Assembly (NCBI RefSeq): GCF_014529535.1
Contig: NW_023503313.1
Coordinates: 1,694,081 to 1,758,080 of the forward strand
Direction: 5' to 3'
Length of the DNA stretch: 64,000 bases
DNA from: Bradysia coprophila
Lineage: Eukaryota; Arthropoda; Insecta; Diptera; Sciaridae
Both the position numbers and the translations under genes were made by a program. How positions within the stretch are numbered: position 1 is the first letter of the stretch; the number at the start of each line of letters is the position of its first letter. The notes under the pieces were generated by a model that saw only the letters and a list, made by a program, of their open reading frames with translations, searched no databases and had not been told where the DNA came from. Shown here one piece after another: positions 60,858 to 64,000 of the stretch.

Positions 60858-62098
60858 GATATAATCAAGCACACGATAAATTGAGCTGTTACAAATGGAC
60901 AATAATTTATGAATAGAAATTTAATTTTTGTTAGTTTATAGTTTTGTGTAAGTTTTTACGATTTTATTTCGATTTAATTTTCCTTCTTTTGAAAAAAAAA
61001 ATGTAGAGCTATGTTAAGCATTTGTTTTAAGATTAAATCGACCAAAGGAGACCATCAATTGATCGACACAAGTTACCATAAACAGGTGTGTGCGTAAAAA
61101 AAAAATTTGGCGACAAGAAATTTGGTTTCGACTTGATACTCGTCAAACCAGTCGTTACATACATTAACATAAATTAATATCAAATCGAACCGTGAACGAG
61201 TCAATTTTATATTTTGATTTAACGGGATAAGACATCTTTCGTTTTAGTTTTCGAGCGTTGGCGCCTGCTGGTTTGATCAGCTTACCACCTTAAATTTTTG
61301 TGTAGAAACGATCTGAGAGTTTACTTCTCGGAGTCGTGAGCAGATCATGTCGATTTAGTGTTTTTTTTTAATTTCGTTTCGTGTCGGCATAGACTTCAAT
61401 TTAGTTCATACAGGAGGTGCTATTGGATCCATGTGACTATAAATTTTCATCCTACGAATTTTAGTCGGAGATGAGTAGTAGTGATGAGTACACAATTCAT
61501 GGAAAATGCGTTGCTATTAAAACAAGCAAATATCATAGCAGGAAGTGTGGAAATTTGGGTTTCGGTTCATTCGTTCGCTCAAAACTTCTGAGGCGCATTT
61601 ACGGTGTCAGTTTTATTTATTTGAAATTGTTGAACATCTTTCAGTTGTTTTCCACCAACAGAGAGTCAAATGGTGTGATATTAGAGCTCATCTTCGGTTC
61701 AGTTTGTTCATTAATTTTTGCCAATGGTAAACTATGCATTTAGATTCTCAGTATTTGATAACTGATGACTTCATCGAACCAATTTTTAATTAGAACTTAT
61801 GTAACGTAACACCTGAATTAATAAAAAAAAAATGGATGATGAAGCGGGTGTAGGATCGTAGAATGAAAGACAAGCAACATATCCACCAGTAACAAAAATA
61901 TGACTATAAACTATATATACTCCAGCCATAATGTGTAGCGTATAATCATAAATTTTAAATGTAGTTTGTAAGAAAATTTGGAACAGAAATTGTTTTTAAG
62001 GAAACTGTACAATCGAAATCAAACAAACATTTTTAAAGCCACACATAAAATGTGAATTTTAAAAAAGAGCCACTTTTTACATGCATAGAAATGGTGTG

Positions 62099-62171
62099 GT
62101 TTTACGCACAGGATGTGAGATTGTTGATACGAGCCGTGAACGATCTTAACAACACTTCAGGTGCGTAAAAC
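62099..62171. repeat. Interrupted hairpin
   Basis: gttttacgcac at the left pairs with gtgcgtaaaac at the right, with partial pairing inside. The design resembles the hairpin at 48566-48637, whose arms contain gttttgcgcac. Confidence 0.6.
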
Positions 62172-62618
62172 ATTATTTCGATACGCGTATCGGCATTTGT
62201 TGTACTTTGATATCAAAATCGCCAAAAACATATTTAGTGTTTCGTCAAAGTCACACACGAGTGCACATTCCATAAAATTCTTGAAACAATCCAAAAAAAA
62301 TACTTAAAATTCATACGAACTTTTTAAGAATTTTTAAGAATTAAATTCATAAAAATAAACCTTGCCAGTGCAAAAGGGACATATATTCCTGTATCGAAAC
62401 AACAAGTGAAAAACAATATTTTCAGCGATTTCAGGTCCTGAAATTCAGGACAATACGAAGGACACAAAAAATCTCGTAGAATTGCTAGGTTAACAGAAAA
62501 CTACGATCTCCTTATATTTAAACTGGTGTTTGTGATCTCTCCAAAAACGAAAGCAAAGCGTTCTATGCGATTCTCTAAAAGCATTGCCTTCAGCTCTGGA
62601 TAAAAAATTTCCCCTCGT

Positions 62619-62833
62619 AAAGTATAGTTTCCACTTAAAAGGAGCACTCAGTTTAGCTTTCGTTTACATGACAGTTGTAAAATAGAACAAAGGAACTGTC
62701 ACGTAAACGGAGTAAAAAATTGAAATAAATTCAATTTCCACTCCGTTTGCGTGACAGTTCTTTTGTTCTATTTTACAACTGTCATGTAGATGGAGGCTAA
62801 ACGGAGTGCTCTTTTTAAGTGGAAACTATACTT
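62619..62833. mobile_element. Palindromic MITE (215 bp)
   Basis: Arms of about 95 bases are near-perfect inverted copies: aagtatagtttccacttaaa at the left end with its complement at 62814-62833, and gacagttgtaaaatagaaca at about 62671 with its complement at about 62765. The loop is about 25 bases. Non-coding, superfamily not assigned. Confidence 0.8.
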
Positions 62834-63449
62834 AAGTAAGCAAATTTTCCCGCAGGTATGTAACATACTGTTGCATGCTGAAGTTGTCAAAAGAAGTGCT
62901 TGAACCGTCAAAAGCACGGCATGTAAACAATAACATACTCGATCATTGCAAGCTAAATATTTTCGAAATTAGTCTAAGAAAAACTTCTATCATCAGAATA
63001 TCACGAAATCGAAAAACTGTATTCCCCATAAGTTGTGGTTTTGAGCTACGAGACGAGACTAGATTTTCCGTATCATCTACAATAAAACTATTCACTGACC
63101 ACTGGGCAAATGGCATCTTGTGCCATTGAAGTCTCCAAAACGAGGACAAAGTTATGGCAACTCAAGAAAATGTTTTTCTCAATCTATTGCGGGAGCCACT
63201 TTTTTTGTTATCAATTCTCGATGAGGTAGCGTCGCTAAGCATCTCTATTATTTTATTTAAGGAAGTATTTTACAACGACCTCTCTGATAAGGAACCGGAT
63301 ATGAACTCGAAAAATGTTTTTTAATTACTAACAAACATGGGCCAGATCAAGGATCGAGCTCTGTCTTGAGTCTATTGAATTTTGTTGTAAATATTTGACC
63401 TATTTGACAAGATATAGTTAATGGCAACAGATGTTGCGTCTAAGATTAC

Positions 63450-63570
63450 TTCAGCTGTTTTACCACTTAATGGCCATTCATAAAAACACAATGTTTATCA
63501 TAGTAAAATCATGTAAACATGCATAAGTGAAGTGATGGTGATGAGGAGACCAGCTGGTAAAACAGCTGAA
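63450..63570. repeat. Inverted repeat pair (about 16 bases)
   Basis: ttcagctgttttacca near 63450 and tggtaaaacagctgaa at 63555-63570 are exact complements about 90 bases apart. Could be the ends of a small MITE. Confidence 0.6.
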
Positions 63571-64000
63571 ATAAACTAAAATTTAGAGAAAAAATTCATT
63601 CGACATTAACTGTATTTTCGGATTGAAGAACCACCCTCATGTCTTCAAACAATTTTATATGAGAACAGACAGACAAACAATTTCTTAAAACATTGAAGAC
63701 TGCAGGTAACTTTATCAATTTTTAAATGTGAATTTTCGAATCAAAAACCTACTACAAAATCAAAAATCACCCCAACGACTATAAGTGTAGAAGCCCTATT
63801 TGCAACGATTCCGAAATCATATAACTGTTCCACCTTTAATTAAGTATTTACTCCAAAATTGTATGTTTGATTTAACGATAAAAATATTTAAAAGAAAAAA
63901 ATTAATATTTTAACCATAAAACATATCGTCTACATCCACGCATCCATTTCGTATACGGGACTTGTGATGGAAAATCCTTTGGTTAATTTAAAAATTAAAA

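Larger units (their letters stand above)
60858..64000. other. 3' flank of the transporter gene and intergenic DNA with palindromes
   Basis: Contains the 3' untranslated region of the transporter and no further gene that I can support. Short palindromes are listed separately (62099-62171, 62619-62833, 63450-63570). Confidence 0.5.

Overview
This is a piece of an animal nuclear genome, almost certainly an insect and most probably a fly (Diptera). It is AT-rich, its genes are split by short introns of about 50-90 bases with normal GT/AG ends, and the host proteins (an Rsod-type SOD-repeat protein, VhaAC45, AARSD1, a LAT-type SLC7 carrier, a secreted EndoU) have clear insect homologues. A sciarid-like gnat is a guess; nothing here settles the species.

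Layout. Bases 1-2180 hold no gene. 2238-4453 is an apparently whole Crypton-like element: a three-exon tyrosine recombinase between 25-base inverted repeats, with a palindromic repeat directly after it. 5224-12445 is a 7.2 kb GC-rich composite satellite with higher-order repeats and hairpins at the unit joints. Two further tandem arrays follow (12588-13140 and 13255-13480), then a non-autonomous hAT element (13719-14859).

15378-25103 is dominated by tRNA-Lys(CTT) genes, all on the minus strand: two dispersed copies and a tandem cluster of four good copies plus one decayed. One dispersed copy lies inside an intron of a 13-exon minus-strand gene (17050-23398) for a secreted, membrane-anchored protein made of about six SOD-like domains. 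One of these domains keeps all four copper-ligand positions. VhaAC45 (26059-27780) codes for the V-ATPase accessory subunit. 30035-34053 is a 5'-truncated LINE with RT and RNase H domains, split by a 1.67 kb hAT insertion; both insertions keep their target-site duplications.

34606-39377 holds two minus-strand enzymes. The first is the alanyl-tRNA editing protein AARSD1. The second closely resembles the bacterial L-asparagine oxygenase AsnO, with an intron and one apparent frameshift. It is the best candidate for a horizontally acquired gene and the most interesting item in the window.

44760-60857 is a nine-exon plus-strand LAT-type amino-acid transporter. Its first intron is 10.8 kb long and contains a complete secreted EndoU ribonuclease gene on the opposite strand. 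Short palindromic MITE and fold-back elements are scattered through all the non-coding stretches. I see no operon-like grouping; the genes look functionally independent. I see no retroviral, LTR or Polinton-type element.
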